Assembly: GCF_014651955.1 (NCBI RefSeq) | Contig: NZ_BMXW01000015.1 | Span: forward strand, 1 to 64,000 | Length of the DNA: 64,000 bases | Origin: Shewanella fodinae | GTDB lineage: Bacteria > Pseudomonadota > Gammaproteobacteria > Enterobacterales > Shewanellaceae | Direction of reading: 5' to 3' | Part shown: in pieces, positions 47,642 through 57,685 of the stretch | How the letters are laid out: each line of letters opens with the position of its first letter | How positions within the stretch are numbered: position 1 is the stretch's first letter | Notes under the pieces: generated by a model | Databases searched by the model: none | What the model was told of the DNA's origin: nothing | What the model saw: only the letters and a program-made list of their open reading frames with translations | Made by a program: the position numbers and the translations under genes

Positions 47642-48166
47642 CTATGCTGCAGTCGCAAACTTATCGGTAAACGCGGCGACTTTCTGCCAGTCGGTATATT
47701 CCACACAGGTGTTCGGATCTGTTGGCCCTTTCGTTATCCACATGATGAAACGGATAATATTACGATCCATCGCATCATATCCCTGATAATTCAGATTACC
47801 GCCGAACACCGCCAACAACTTCGGCCGCCAACCGGATTTAGCAAGAAAAGCTTGCATATAAGGGTTGGTTTCCGGAGTATTTTTCGCCGGTTTACGGGCC
47901 ACTAAGCTCACCGAAAAAAAGCCATTAGGCTTAGTGTCCAGAAGCGCCTGATGCTGGCGAATAAAATCATAAACGGCGGGATTATGTTTGCCATGGCGGA
48001 TACTGGCACCGATCAGAATACGGTCAAATTCCCCCAATTCCGGCGCTTCACTAATGGTCGACATAGTCACATCCTGCCCCTGCTGCTGTAAGCGTTTGGC
48101 CATAAATTCACATATTTTACGGGTTTGCCCATGCACGCTGGAAAATAGAATGAGGGTCTTGTTCAC
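47642..48166 (-). CDS. hemG: Protoporphyrinogen IX dehydrogenase (menaquinone type) HemG
   Basis: 174 residues; E. coli HemG has 181. GTG start at 48166 with AGGTG upstream. Flavodoxin-like fold: ILFSSVHGQTRKI binds FMN phosphate, and ILIGASIRHGKH and SVSLVARKPAKNTPETNPY match the HemG-specific long loop. It oxidises protoporphyrinogen IX to protoporphyrin IX in heme synthesis, using quinones as acceptor. It is coupled to a cytochrome b561-like gene. Confidence 0.93.
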   Translation of the reverse strand: MNKTLILFSSVHGQTRKICEFMAKRLQQQGQDVTMSTISEAPELGEFDRILIGASIRHGKHNPAVYDFIRQHQALLDTKPNGFFSVSLVARKPAKNTPETNPYMQAFLAKSGWRPKLLAVFGGNLNYQGYDAMDRNIIRFIMWITKGPTDPNTCVEYTDWQKVAAFTDKFATAA

Positions 48167-48416
48167 CTTAACACCTGTATGTTCAATCTGTTAGCTATAG
48201 ATAATGGTAGGGAAATAATGCCATAGATTTCATGAATCAGATCACGAGCATCGGCAGTGGTGTCCAGTAAAAGTCATTAATTAAAAGCAGTTCACAAAAT
48301 AATGAGTGCTTGTGACAGCTTGAGGTTCATCCGCGCAAATTGCTGCAGAGATCTGGACAGCAGACCGCCCTTTCCGCTTATAGTATGCCATACAAAGCTT
48401 AATCCAGAATGATGCT

Positions 48417-49256
48417 ATGGCAGAAAACCGTCAGCTGAATGATGCACCTCAGGTCGAAAATGCGCTAGACATGTCCGCACGTAAAAAAGTGCTGCGGCTC
48501 GGGCGTTTGTTGGGGCTAGCATCTGAACAAGATTATCATCCTGCCAGCGCTACCTTGGGGCAACGCGCCAGTTTCCGCTTAGCCCAGCAGCAGCAACAAT
48601 ATCAGCAGAATCTGGAAAATATCTATGCGATGGCGTTGAGCTATTCCTCTTCGGAGGTAGCGGGGGCAGAACTGGATCCAGACTGGATCCATCAGTTTTT
48701 CCAGATGGCGGAGCAGATCCATAATCGCAAAATGCAGGATCTTTGGGGCAGGATCCTTGCCAGTGAAACGGTAAACCCAGGCAACTTTAGTCTGCGCACG
48801 TTAGCGACACTGCAGCAACTGACGCTGCGAGAGGCACAGTTAATGGAAAAAGCCCTAGGAATGACGGTAAAAATCAATAATGAACAGCGAGGCAAGCTAC
48901 TAGGCAACTACCGTGTTGCCGGAGGGTTAGGACAATATTTTCGTAAACACAGTGCGGTAAATCTGGGATTGTCGCAGTTTGGTCTGCCTTACTCTAACTT
49001 GCTAACACTTATGGACGCTGGTCTCATTCACAAGAGTGAATTTGAAACGGGCATCTTGCCTGCAAAACAGGCTATGACATTACAGTTAAACCAGCAACAG
49101 CTGACGATTACGCCGAAAAATAATCATCTGCTGTTTGGCTATTACCGCTTCACCGCCATTGGTGAAGAACTGGCGCAACTGGTACCCCCACGCCAAGATC
49201 TGGCGTACGTTGATGCTTTAAAGACCCTGCTACAACAGGATTTCCAGGTCAACTAA
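48417..49256 (+). CDS. TIGR03899-type uncharacterised protein
   Basis: 279 residues, soluble, Gln-rich N-terminal half (QQQQQYQQNLENIY) with probable helices, then IHNRKMQDLWGRILASE and a C-terminal mixed domain. The layout and the DLWGRILASE motif resemble the TIGR03899 family (related to DUF2806) of Shewanella and Vibrio, as I recall it. No function is known. It converges with cobA, 13 bases apart. Confidence 0.72.
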   Translation: MAENRQLNDAPQVENALDMSARKKVLRLGRLLGLASEQDYHPASATLGQRASFRLAQQQQQYQQNLENIYAMALSYSSSEVAGAELDPDWIHQFFQMAEQIHNRKMQDLWGRILASETVNPGNFSLRTLATLQQLTLREAQLMEKALGMTVKINNEQRGKLLGNYRVAGGLGQYFRKHSAVNLGLSQFGLPYSNLLTLMDAGLIHKSEFETGILPAKQAMTLQLNQQQLTITPKNNHLLFGYYRFTAIGEELAQLVPPRQDLAYVDALKTLLQQDFQVN

Positions 49257-49269
49257 CAGTTGTGATAGG

Positions 49270-50073
49270 TCACTGTGCCAGGGCTGCGGGTACAGTCATT
49301 GCCTGAGGTTCAAACCAATTGAGCTGCGCCGCGAGACTAGCAACCTGACCTATCACCATCAGTGCTGGCATTTCTAGCTGTGGATGGCTGGCTAACGTCC
49401 CGAGTTCGTTTAACGTCCCGAGAAAACACTGTTGCCGTGGTGTGCTGGCACAAGACACCAGCGCCACCGGTGTATCAGCCGCACGCCCTGCCGCTAACAG
49501 ACCATCACGGATAGCCGTGGCGTTGAGTATTCCCATATACACTACCAACGTCATATCGGCATCACAGTATTGACGCCAGTCGACTGGCATACCGGGACGC
49601 TGGCAATGGCCGGTGATAAAAGTTACCGTTCGCGCGAGGTCACGATGGGTAAGCGGAATACCTGCATATGCAGCAGCACCACTGGCAGCGGTGATTCCGG
49701 GCACGACTTCAAAGCGGATCCCTGCTGCGGCTAACGCTTGCAGTTCTTCACCACCACGACCAAAAATAAACGGATCCCCACCCTTCAGACGCACTACCCG
49801 TTCACGGCTATAAGCTTTAGCAACTAACAACTGATTTATCTGCTGCTGAGAAGCACTATGGCTACCAGCACGTTTACCCACAGCAATTTTTTCAGCCGAC
49901 GCCGGGAGTAGTGACAGGATCTGCTCACTCACTAACGCATCATAAAGAACCACATCGGCGCTTTTCAAAAGCCGCCAGGCTTTGAGGGTCAGCAGTTCAG
50001 GATCGCCAGGGCCGGCCCCCACCAGATAAACTTTTCCTTTAACCTGTGCATCGGCTAGATGTAGTAACGCCAT
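49270..50073 (-). CDS. cobA: Uroporphyrinogen-III C-methyltransferase (SUMT)
   Basis: 267 residues. SAM-dependent tetrapyrrole methylase: VYLVGAGPGDPELLTLKA, VVRLKGGDPFIFGRGGEE, and VVPGITAASGAAAYAGIPLTHR are the diagnostic blocks. It converts uroporphyrinogen III to precorrin-2, the first step to siroheme and cobalamin. No CysG dehydrogenase/ferrochelatase part is fused. Its likely role is siroheme for the sulfite reductase encoded about 4 kb away and for nitrite reductases. Confidence 0.95.
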   Translation of the reverse strand: MALLHLADAQVKGKVYLVGAGPGDPELLTLKAWRLLKSADVVLYDALVSEQILSLLPASAEKIAVGKRAGSHSASQQQINQLLVAKAYSRERVVRLKGGDPFIFGRGGEELQALAAAGIRFEVVPGITAASGAAAYAGIPLTHRDLARTVTFITGHCQRPGMPVDWRQYCDADMTLVVYMGILNATAIRDGLLAAGRAADTPVALVSCASTPRQQCFLGTLNELGTLASHPQLEMPALMVIGQVASLAAQLNWFEPQAMTVPAALAQ

Positions 50074-50325
50074 ATCGATGAACCCCGCTTGTCATTAGCG
50101 GCAATATAGCGGCTTAAATATTCTTTATTAAATATATAATTATTAGTTTTTATGCCTATTGGTTATTTAAAGCCGCTATTAGTTGTTACGATGGCAGTTG
50201 CATTTACCATGTTCGTCAAGCTGCAATCCCCGACGTAAATTCAAGCGACTGTTAAACCAATTATTTTCAATGCTACACTGCTGACGCACGCTTAACTATT
50301 GATAGGTCTCAGGGAGAAAGGACGC

Positions 50326-51240
50326 ATGAATTTTCCATATTTCGCCGCTTCGATTCTTGGATTCAGCAGTGCGCTATGCAGCTACCAAACACTCGCAGCT
50401 GACGATGGAGAAAACCAGACATCTTTAGTGGAGCAGCGAGTTAATCAGGAACTGAAAGCGTCTGATAATCCGTTTGTTATCATGCCGCATAAGGTCAACT
50501 ATTTCCTCCCCGTTACTTACAGTTCATCGCCTAACAGCAAGCCATTTGTCGAAGATATGGAACAACAAGGCTACAGTCTCGATCATGTGGAAGCAAAATT
50601 TCAGATCAGTTTTAAATTTCCGTTAGCCTACAACATCTTTGGCAATAATGGTCATCTGTTTTTCGCCTATACCAATCAATCCTGGTGGCAGGTATACAAC
50701 AAAGACAGCTCATCACCTTTCAGAGAAACCAATCATGAACCAGAGCTGTTCATGTTGTTCAACAATGATTGGAAAATCGGCGACTTTACCAACTCCTTCT
50801 GGGGATTTGGTGTTGTGCATCAATCTAACGGGCGTTCGGGATTGCTGTCACGCAGTTGGAACCGCATCTATGGCAACATGATTTTTGATAAAGGACCGAT
50901 GGCGATATCACTCAACGTCTGGTGGCGTATTCCAGAAAGCGATAAGCAATATGCCGGTGATCCCGAGGGGGATGACAACCCAGATATAAATGACTATATG
51001 GGTAATTTTGAGTTAACCGGGTTATATGGCCCTGGGAAACATCGGTTCAGTGTGATGCTGCGGAATAATCTCAACACCAGTGACAACCGTGGTGCCGTGC
51101 AACTGACCTGGAGTTATCCGATTTTGGGAAATCTGCGGTTCTACGCGCAGTACTTCAATGGCTATGGTGAAAGTCTCATCGACTACAACGCTCATACGGA
51201 ACGTTTGGGCATAGGTGTGGCTCTTAACGATTTGCTGTAA
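50326..51240 (+). CDS. pldA: Outer-membrane phospholipase A1 PldA
   Basis: 304 residues from the ATG at 50326, with AAAGGA upstream; a TTG 27 bases earlier is less likely. Signal peptide (about 1-26), then a 12-strand barrel. The active site is intact: His165 and Ser167 in VVHQSNGRSG, and Asn179 in SRSWNR. The Ser-Asn spacing of 12 equals E. coli OMPLA (Ser144, Asn156). It hydrolyses phospholipids that reach the outer leaflet when the membrane is disturbed. It is followed after 20 bases by a degenerate S41-like protein. Confidence 0.95.
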   Translation: MNFPYFAASILGFSSALCSYQTLAADDGENQTSLVEQRVNQELKASDNPFVIMPHKVNYFLPVTYSSSPNSKPFVEDMEQQGYSLDHVEAKFQISFKFPLAYNIFGNNGHLFFAYTNQSWWQVYNKDSSSPFRETNHEPELFMLFNNDWKIGDFTNSFWGFGVVHQSNGRSGLLSRSWNRIYGNMIFDKGPMAISLNVWWRIPESDKQYAGDPEGDDNPDINDYMGNFELTGLYGPGKHRFSVMLRNNLNTSDNRGAVQLTWSYPILGNLRFYAQYFNGYGESLIDYNAHTERLGIGVALNDLL

Positions 51241-51260
51241 CACGAGGTAACAACGCTGCA

Positions 51261-52661
51261 ATGGCAATGAGGTCTGGCTTCAGGGAGATTTTTTATCTAT
51301 TTTTGCTGATGCTGTTGATTAGCAGCCTGCAACTATTGCGATTTGTACTGCAACGACCATTACCTCAAGGTGTGTTGACTCACGAACAAATGGTGTTGGA
51401 TCTTCAGCTATTACAACAACAGTTGAGTGATTATTCAGCTTTTGTGGTACTAAAACCCGACCGCCTCAAGCTATTGCAGCAACGGGTAAGTCAAATCACC
51501 GCACGCTATCCTCAAAATATTAGCCTTAATCGTTTTAATACCGAGGTCCGTAAACTGGTGAGTCTGATAGACGATCCAGGTGCCAGTGTTTCAGCGTTGC
51601 CCTTAGCCTCGGCATTACTGCCAATCACTGTGCAACAGATGCAACAACAGTGGCTGGCACTGGATGATAGCGGACAACCGCTAGATTTATCACGCCCATT
51701 TCTGAGTCATGTCGATGGATTACCGATAGCGCTGTGGCTGCAAGCAGCAAGCACTATGGCGACACCAAAACAGCTGCTGGCACCGCTGCTGCAACAGTTA
51801 CAGGTACTGCGACAGGAGCTCGGACTACGCGACAAAGACACAGTCACCTTGACGCTGACAGGTCATAACGTCGACACCGTAAATATTGAACTGCCCATCA
51901 GATATAAGCTGACGACTAAACGCAATCCGGCAATCAGCCAGTGGCAGTGGTTGGATACAGAAACTGAATTATTCCGTTTTGGCGATCTGGATAGGCTTGA
52001 GAACGATCGGCAACTACAGCGGGATTTCCAAAAGGCATTACAGGCCAAAACGCTGATCCTAGATATGCGACAAACCAGTGGTTTCAGCCCAGTGCTACTA
52101 CAAATGCTAGCTAAGGGCCGACAATATCCCGCCTCGCAGCCAATGGGATATGCTCGTTATCGTCGGGCATCGCAGCTACGCAGTGACTTTCTCAATCCTT
52201 TGGGGTACGTACCATTAAATCACTTTCAGTTATTTCCGCCAATCAGTGCAGTATTAAGCCGCCAACCACAACCAGAGCTCAGTCAATGGTATGCTCGGCC
52301 GCCGATGGTTACCCCCAAGGATGTGGTGCCGCTAGCGACACAGCAACTGCTACTGTTAATTGGGCCGGGATGTCGCAATGAATGTGAGTGGTTGGCTTAC
52401 TATGCTAAGGGCTGGCGTAAAACATTGCTGATTGGCGATTCCACCTCTGGCGATTTAGCGCGCAAACATGATTTCAGGCTGCCGGCCAGCGAAATTACCG
52501 TGAGTATCAGCGCCTCACTGGTATATGACCAATACGGTAACTTACTATCGGGTAAAGGCACCACGCCAGATCTGCAATTGCCACTGCCACAAACATTACC
52601 ATGGTCCAAATTGTTACAGGCGCTAAGGCTACATTTTACAAAAACGCCCACGGTACAATAA
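51261..52661 (+). CDS. Membrane-anchored S41-peptidase-like protein lacking expected catalytic residues
   Basis: 466 residues. N-terminal membrane anchor (about 10-32, FYLFLLMLLISSLQLLRFV), a helical region, then a fold reminiscent of C-terminal processing peptidases: TLILDMRQTSGFSP near 262, a LLLIGPGC-RNECEW segment (Cys371 to Trp377) and LLIGDSTSGDLA, ending GTTPDLQLPLP. In S41 enzymes the Ser stands as SAxE; here Asn373-Glu-Cys-Glu376 replaces it, and the Lys of TxGK is Asp. No PDZ domain is evident. It is therefore probably a non-proteolytic relative, or a distant look-alike. It is coupled to pldA. Confidence 0.62.
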   Translation: MAMRSGFREIFYLFLLMLLISSLQLLRFVLQRPLPQGVLTHEQMVLDLQLLQQQLSDYSAFVVLKPDRLKLLQQRVSQITARYPQNISLNRFNTEVRKLVSLIDDPGASVSALPLASALLPITVQQMQQQWLALDDSGQPLDLSRPFLSHVDGLPIALWLQAASTMATPKQLLAPLLQQLQVLRQELGLRDKDTVTLTLTGHNVDTVNIELPIRYKLTTKRNPAISQWQWLDTETELFRFGDLDRLENDRQLQRDFQKALQAKTLILDMRQTSGFSPVLLQMLAKGRQYPASQPMGYARYRRASQLRSDFLNPLGYVPLNHFQLFPPISAVLSRQPQPELSQWYARPPMVTPKDVVPLATQQLLLLIGPGCRNECEWLAYYAKGWRKTLLIGDSTSGDLARKHDFRLPASEITVSISASLVYDQYGNLLSGKGTTPDLQLPLPQTLPWSKLLQALRLHFTKTPTVQ

Positions 52662-52974
52662 TCGAAAACGGCCCAGACTCAGCCAGTTGGGACAGCAAAA
52701 AGCGCAGGCAGTCGTGGTCGGTAAGCCAATTAAAGCGGTGCGCAGGTCAATAGTGCAGTTATCACCTTCAACATCGGCTTATCGTCAAAGGCCCGTATCG
52801 ACCTTGCCCGCCAGCGTTTAGCCTAGACGGCTAACGGTGGGCCTCGTTTCTCATACGCGAGGAGATAATCTATAAGCATCGTTTATGGATAACGCTGTCA
52901 ACGACCTGCCACCCGTTTATTTAACAAGCGATAACGATTGCAGCATCACCATTAACGCACTGTTTATTCTGCCT
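52662..52974. other. Convergent intergenic region, no gene seen
   Basis: About 313 bases between the S41-like gene and cysH. An imperfect hairpin (CGTTTAGCC with GGCTAACG, about 52815-52836) is present without a T-run. No supported gene. Confidence 0.5.
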
Positions 52975-53733
52975 TTAGATTTCAAAATGCAGGCCGCATT
53001 CCCGTTTAAGGCCATTGAAACGGGTTTCCTCCTCGCTCATTCCAGGCTGAAGTGGTTGGCTAGAATGGGTATCCCCTACTGACACATAATTTTGGTACCA
53101 CAAGGGGTGGTAAGGCAGTTCGTGCTGTTGCAGATAATAGTGCACATCGCGATTGCTCCACTCAACGATAGGCAACAGCTTGTAGTGACTGCCATGAATC
53201 GCCAGCAACGGCAGCGCTTCTCGGGTAGATGCCTGGCTATGCCGCAACCCCGCAAACCAAGTGCCAACCTGCAACTCTGCCAATGCCTGTTTCATCGGCT
53301 CGACTTTATTCATGCGATTATAAAACTCAAGCCCCTCTACCCCTTTTTCCCACAGTTTGCCAAAGCGCGCCTCTTGCCAAGCTGGCGTTAATTCCGAGCG
53401 ATACACCTTAAGATTCAAGTGCAGTCGTTCGGTCAACTGATCAATAAACTGATAGGTTTCTGGAAACAGATAACCGGTGTCGGTGAGGATCACTGGCACA
53501 TCAGCGCTGATACTACTGACCAGATGCAACATGACCGCTGCCTGGATGCCAAAACTTGAGGAAAGCGCATGATTTCCCGGCAAATAATCTAACGCCCACT
53601 GAACACGCTGCGCGGGCGTTAATTGCCCAAGGAAAAGATTGATAGCCGCCAGTTGCCGCTGCTGCTCAGTTTCATCCGCCCGCAATAACGCAGTTAGCTG
53701 CGCCGCCGTTACTGGTGAATTAACCTCAGTCAT
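52975..53733 (-). CDS. cysH: Phosphoadenylyl-sulfate (PAPS) reductase
   Basis: 252 residues from the ATG at 53733, with AGGGA upstream. The start lies inside the end of cysI (8-base overlap, ATGACTGA). The ATP-PPase-like fold starts at [16 protein letters not shown] and includes [15 protein letters not shown]. The C-terminal ECGLH carries the catalytic Cys246. There are no extra Cys pairs for an iron-sulfur cluster, which fits a PAPS rather than an APS reductase. It reduces PAPS to sulfite for cysteine synthesis. Confidence 0.95.
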   Translation of the reverse strand: MTEVNSPVTAAQLTALLRADETEQQRQLAAINLFLGQLTPAQRVQWALDYLPGNHALSSSFGIQAAVMLHLVSSISADVPVILTDTGYLFPETYQFIDQLTERLHLNLKVYRSELTPAWQEARFGKLWEKGVEGLEFYNRMNKVEPMKQALAELQVGTWFAGLRHSQASTREALPLLAIHGSHYKLLPIVEWSNRDVHYYLQQHELPYHPLWYQNYVSVGDTHSSQPLQPGMSEEETRFNGLKRECGLHFEI

Positions 53734-55420
53734 GGAAATCCCTAGCCGCATCCAATACGGCCTTAATTACCCCGACACGCACCACAAAATCGCCAAAGTG
53801 TTCGCCCGCATTACGTTCAACGGCATAACGTGCAAATAACCTATCCAGTTCGCTTAATATTTCCGCTTCCTGAATATTTTCCCGATACATTTTATTGAGC
53901 CGAGTGCCCTCGAAACTTGCGCCCAAATACAGGTTATAGCGGCCTGGCGCTTTGCCTACCAAGCCAATTTCTGCGGCAAATGGGCGAGCACAACCATTAG
54001 GGCAGCCGGTCATACGCACAACAATCGGCTGCTCGGCAATCCCATGTTTCTGTTGCAGCGCCTCAATTTTATCCATGAATTCCGGGAAATAACGTTCTGC
54101 TTCCGCCATTGCTAGCGGACAGGTTGGCAACGCCACACAGGCGATGGAATGCCCACGACTGGCACTGATCACTTCTCCGAGTAAACCGTGTTGACGGGCG
54201 AGGTCTTCAATCTGTTGTTTGGCAGCATCTGCCACCCCAGCGATGATAATGTTCTGATTGGCGGTCATGCGAAAATCCCCTTGATGGATTTTGGCAATCT
54301 CCCGCAAACCGGTTTGCAGTGTTTTTCCGGGCAGATCCTTGATGCGGCCGCCTTCGATAAACAGTGTCAGATGCCATTGGTTATCGACACCTTTGGCCCA
54401 GCCATAACGATCGCCGCGATCGCCGATAACCACTTCACGCTTGGGCTGAAACTTCACACCAGCACGGTTTTCGACTTCCGCTTTAAATGCCGCAAAACCG
54501 CGATCGACGATGGTGTATTTCAGGCGGGCGCGTTTACGGTTACTACGATTGCCCCAGTCCCGTTGTAAAGTCATTACCGCTTCCGCAAACTTAATGGTGT
54601 CTTCGGCGCGGATAAAACCAAAATCATCGGCCAACCGTGGGAAGGTTTCTACCTCACCGTGGGTCGACCCCATGCCGCCACCGGCAACTAAGTTAAACCC
54701 CACCAGTTCATCATTTTCGGCAATCGCAATCAGGCCAAAGTCGTTGGTATAAACATCCACATCGTTATCCGGTGGCACGGCCACTGCCATTTTGAATTTA
54801 CGTGGCAGATAGGTGTCACCATAAAGCGGTTCTGCTTCCATTTCGGTACTCAGCAGTTTTTCGTCATCCAACCAGATCTCGGCATAGGCCTTGGTGTGCG
54901 GCAACATATGGTCCGACAGCTTTTTAGCCCAGTAATAAGCCTGCTGATGCAGTTTGGATTGCACCGGATTAGGATTACACATCACGTTACGGTTAACATC
55001 ACCACAGGCGGCAATGGAATCCAGCGCTTTACGATCCAGCCCTTGAATAATGGTTTTCAAATTGCGCTTGGGAATACCGTGATACTGAAAGGTCTGGCGT
55101 GTCGTTAATCGAATGCTATTGGAGGTGGTCAGCTCGGATGCAATACGGTCGACTTCCAACCACTGCTGTGGCGTGCATACGCCACCAGGGACTCGGGCCC
55201 GCAACATAAAGCTGTATAGTGGCTCCAGTTTCTGCTCTTTACGCTCATTACGCAGATCACGGTCATCCTGCTGGTAGAAACCGTGGAATTTGATCAGTTG
55301 CTGATCATCTTCGCTGAAAGCGCCGGTAACATCAGTCGCTAATCCCTGCTTAATGGTGCCGCGCAGATGTTGACTGTGACTTTTAATACGCTCATTGGCT
55401 GATAATTTTGGCTCGCTCAT
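53726..55420 (-). CDS. cysI: Sulfite reductase hemoprotein subunit CysI
   Basis: 564 residues, close to E. coli CysI (570). Duplicated ferredoxin-reductase-like domains. The siroheme/4Fe-4S cysteines are in CVALPTCP and [23 protein letters not shown] is a siroheme-contact block. With CysJ it reduces sulfite to sulfide using six electrons from NADPH. It sits between cysJ (53-base gap) and cysH (overlap), an operon order cysJIH. Siroheme can come from the nearby cobA product. Confidence 0.97.
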   Translation of the reverse strand: MSEPKLSANERIKSHSQHLRGTIKQGLATDVTGAFSEDDQQLIKFHGFYQQDDRDLRNERKEQKLEPLYSFMLRARVPGGVCTPQQWLEVDRIASELTTSNSIRLTTRQTFQYHGIPKRNLKTIIQGLDRKALDSIAACGDVNRNVMCNPNPVQSKLHQQAYYWAKKLSDHMLPHTKAYAEIWLDDEKLLSTEMEAEPLYGDTYLPRKFKMAVAVPPDNDVDVYTNDFGLIAIAENDELVGFNLVAGGGMGSTHGEVETFPRLADDFGFIRAEDTIKFAEAVMTLQRDWGNRSNRKRARLKYTIVDRGFAAFKAEVENRAGVKFQPKREVVIGDRGDRYGWAKGVDNQWHLTLFIEGGRIKDLPGKTLQTGLREIAKIHQGDFRMTANQNIIIAGVADAAKQQIEDLARQHGLLGEVISASRGHSIACVALPTCPLAMAEAERYFPEFMDKIEALQQKHGIAEQPIVVRMTGCPNGCARPFAAEIGLVGKAPGRYNLYLGASFEGTRLNKMYRENIQEAEILSELDRLFARYAVERNAGEHFGDFVVRVGVIKAVLDAARDFHD

Positions 55421-55473
55421 AACTCACTCTCTTTGATGTCAGCCGGCCAATAGCACAGCGCTGACCATAGCAC

Positions 55474-57264
55474 TCAGTAAACGTCTTTTTGGAAACGCCC
55501 CTGCACCCGCAGATTTTCCAGATATTCTGTGGCTGCTTCGACGGCCAAACCGCCGTGCATCACCACCACCTCCAGTAATGCCTGCTGCACATCCTTTGCC
55601 ATGCGCTCGGCATCGCCACACAGATACAGGTAAGCCCCGCGTTGCAGCCACTGCCACACATCTTCACCTTGTTCACGGATCCGTTGTTGCACATAAATTT
55701 TCTGTTGCTGATCGCGGGAAAAAGCTAGCGAAATTCGGCTTAGCTGGCCATTTTTGAGGTATTGTTGCCACTCGGTCTGATACAGAAAATCCTGTTCAAA
55801 GTGAGGATTGCCAAAGAATAACCAGCTGTCGGCGGTTATCCCTTGGGCTGCCCGCTCCTGCATAAAGGCGCGGAACGGCGCCACACCGGTACCGGGGCCA
55901 ATCATTATTACTGGCGTTTCAGGTGCTGTCGGCAAACGGAAGTGTTTGTTAGCTTCTACATAAACCCGCAGTTTCTGCCCTTCTTGGGCGCGCGCCAGAA
56001 AACCAGAAGCGGCGCCATAACGCGGAATGCCGTTTCGTAACTCCGCAACTAACCCGACGGTCAGATGCACTTCAGTGTCGACTTCACGTTGGCTGGAAGC
56101 GATGGAATATAGGCGCGGAGTGATCGGCCGCAACACATCGACAAGATGCTGAGCATCAACCTGAGTGATGGGATACAAGCGTTGCAGATCCGCTAACTGA
56201 TGCTTTTTGATAAATTCCCGGGTTAGCTCGCGGTCAGCGGCAATTGCTTGCAATTCTTCGCTTGCGCTGTGTTCGGCCCAGAATTGCACCAATCCCGGAT
56301 ACAACTGTGTCAGTTCTTTCACCTCGGTCAGTGCCTGATGCAGGCTATATGTTTGCTGTTGGATGGCAACTGTGGTTTCCCCATCAAGCTGGAGGCTTGA
56401 GAGCAGTTCATCCACTAATGCCGCATAGTTGCTGAAATACACCCCAAGGGCATCGCCAGGTTGATACTGAATGCCCGATTCGCCCAAATCAATTTCGATG
56501 TGTCTGGTATCTTTTATCGAATTACGCCCGGTAATCTTCTGGCTGAGTAGGATCTCCGCTTCGTATGGTTGCTGCTTGCTAAAGACGGTGGCAGCACTTG
56601 CCCGTTTGGCACTATCGATAGCAACCACCTGCGCTGATGATTGTAAGTGAGGCTGCACCGCTGTCAGCAATTGCTGCTGCCATTGTTCAACAGCTTGCTG
56701 ATAGTCCACATCGCAATCAACGCGCGCTAACAGCGACTGAGCGCCCAACGCTGCCAATCGCTCATCAAACTCTTTACCGGTCTGACAGAAAAATTCATAG
56801 GACGAATCACCCAGTGCCAGCACAGCGTAATGCAGCTGTTCGAGTCTTGGTGCTCGCTTTGACGCCAAAAACTTGTGTAATTCAATGGCATCGTCAGGAG
56901 CTTCTCCTTCACCTTGAGTGCTGACGATCACCACCAGTAACTGCTCTTGCTTGAGAGATCGTGCGTTATAGTCTCCCATAGCACAGAGGTTTACCGCATA
57001 CCCTTGCGCGCTCGCCTGTGCTGCCAATTGGCTGGCAATCCCGCGGCCATTGCCCGTCTGACTGCCATACAGAATAGTTAAGGTATTACCGGGCTGTGTT
57101 TGCACAGATGCCGATATAGGTAAAGCAGCGCCAGCGCTGGCCGCGAGATAGCCACTGACCCACGCCTGCTGTAACGGTGTTAACTCACGGGCAAATTGCT
57201 GTAGTTGAGCGACCTGAGAAACCGACAAGGGTGACGCCAGTGGTGAAAGTTCTTTTAATGACAT
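55474..57264 (-). CDS. cysJ: Sulfite reductase flavoprotein subunit CysJ
   Basis: 596 residues; E. coli CysJ has 599. The N-terminal flavodoxin domain binds FMN (ILYGSQTGNGRG, near 70; LALGDSSYEFFC). A FAD/NADPH reductase domain follows (PRLYSIASS, IMIGPGTGVAPFRAF, LCGDAERMAKDV), ending RFQKDVY. It passes electrons from NADPH to CysI. First gene of cysJIH. Confidence 0.97.
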   Translation of the reverse strand: MSLKELSPLASPLSVSQVAQLQQFARELTPLQQAWVSGYLAASAGAALPISASVQTQPGNTLTILYGSQTGNGRGIASQLAAQASAQGYAVNLCAMGDYNARSLKQEQLLVVIVSTQGEGEAPDDAIELHKFLASKRAPRLEQLHYAVLALGDSSYEFFCQTGKEFDERLAALGAQSLLARVDCDVDYQQAVEQWQQQLLTAVQPHLQSSAQVVAIDSAKRASAATVFSKQQPYEAEILLSQKITGRNSIKDTRHIEIDLGESGIQYQPGDALGVYFSNYAALVDELLSSLQLDGETTVAIQQQTYSLHQALTEVKELTQLYPGLVQFWAEHSASEELQAIAADRELTREFIKKHQLADLQRLYPITQVDAQHLVDVLRPITPRLYSIASSQREVDTEVHLTVGLVAELRNGIPRYGAASGFLARAQEGQKLRVYVEANKHFRLPTAPETPVIMIGPGTGVAPFRAFMQERAAQGITADSWLFFGNPHFEQDFLYQTEWQQYLKNGQLSRISLAFSRDQQQKIYVQQRIREQGEDVWQWLQRGAYLYLCGDAERMAKDVQQALLEVVVMHGGLAVEAATEYLENLRVQGRFQKDVY

Positions 57265-57685
57265 GCAGCGGAGCCTTGAGACAAACAGATAATCGCAAGC
57301 TTATCTGTCACGAAGAAAGTCAAAAAAGAATAATATTTAATTTTTTATATTTTTTTTGAATATGAGATTTATAGCGATTAAGTTAAAAAAGTGTGGCATA
57401 GCGCAAATTATTTGCTCCGACCAGCCAAGAAAGAGTCAGCTAAAGCAATCTGCGCTTGTTTCCAAGCAAAGAGTTGCGACAATGCCCTAGCACTGTTTGT
57501 GCAGCAAAAGGAAGACTGTCGGTTCTCAAAAAATAGAGTAGTCTAGTATTCTGATGCTGCAGGCATTGTGTGACCGCGCTGCGGTATCTGCATTGTCTTC
57601 AGTTGACCGGACACACAGATTTTTATCTGCCTGCTTACGGAGCAATGCGGGCAGATGTTTATTTACCAATCATCAGGAATCAGTC
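57265..57685. other. Divergent promoter region of cysJIH and pntAB
   Basis: About 420 bases. The left part (57310-57400) is AT-rich and should carry the cysJ promoter. The right part is an unusually long leader for pntA with the hairpins annotated at 57616-57656. A frame open in phase with pntA from 57554 is present but lacks a ribosome site. Confidence 0.6.
57616..57656 (+). promoter_or_regulatory. Mutually exclusive hairpins in the pntAB leader
   Basis: CAGAT (57616-57620) can pair with ATCTG (57625-57629). The same ATCTG belongs to a longer stem, ATCTGCCTGC (57625-57634) with GCGGGCAGAT (57647-57656), 10 bp with one T-G pair and a 12-base loop, followed by GTTTATTT. The two cannot form together. 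The stronger hairpin ends 29 bases before the pntA ATG. This fits an attenuator or translation-control leader, but no ligand or leader peptide is known. Confidence 0.4.

Noticed and set aside
52815..52836. Hairpin downstream of cysH taken for a terminator
   Set aside because: The stem has a bulge, there is no T-run on either strand and it lies over 130 bases from cysH.
57554..57685. 44-codon in-frame extension of pntA
   Set aside because: The ATG at 57686 matches the family N-terminus and has a ribosome site. The extension overlaps the leader hairpins and lacks both.
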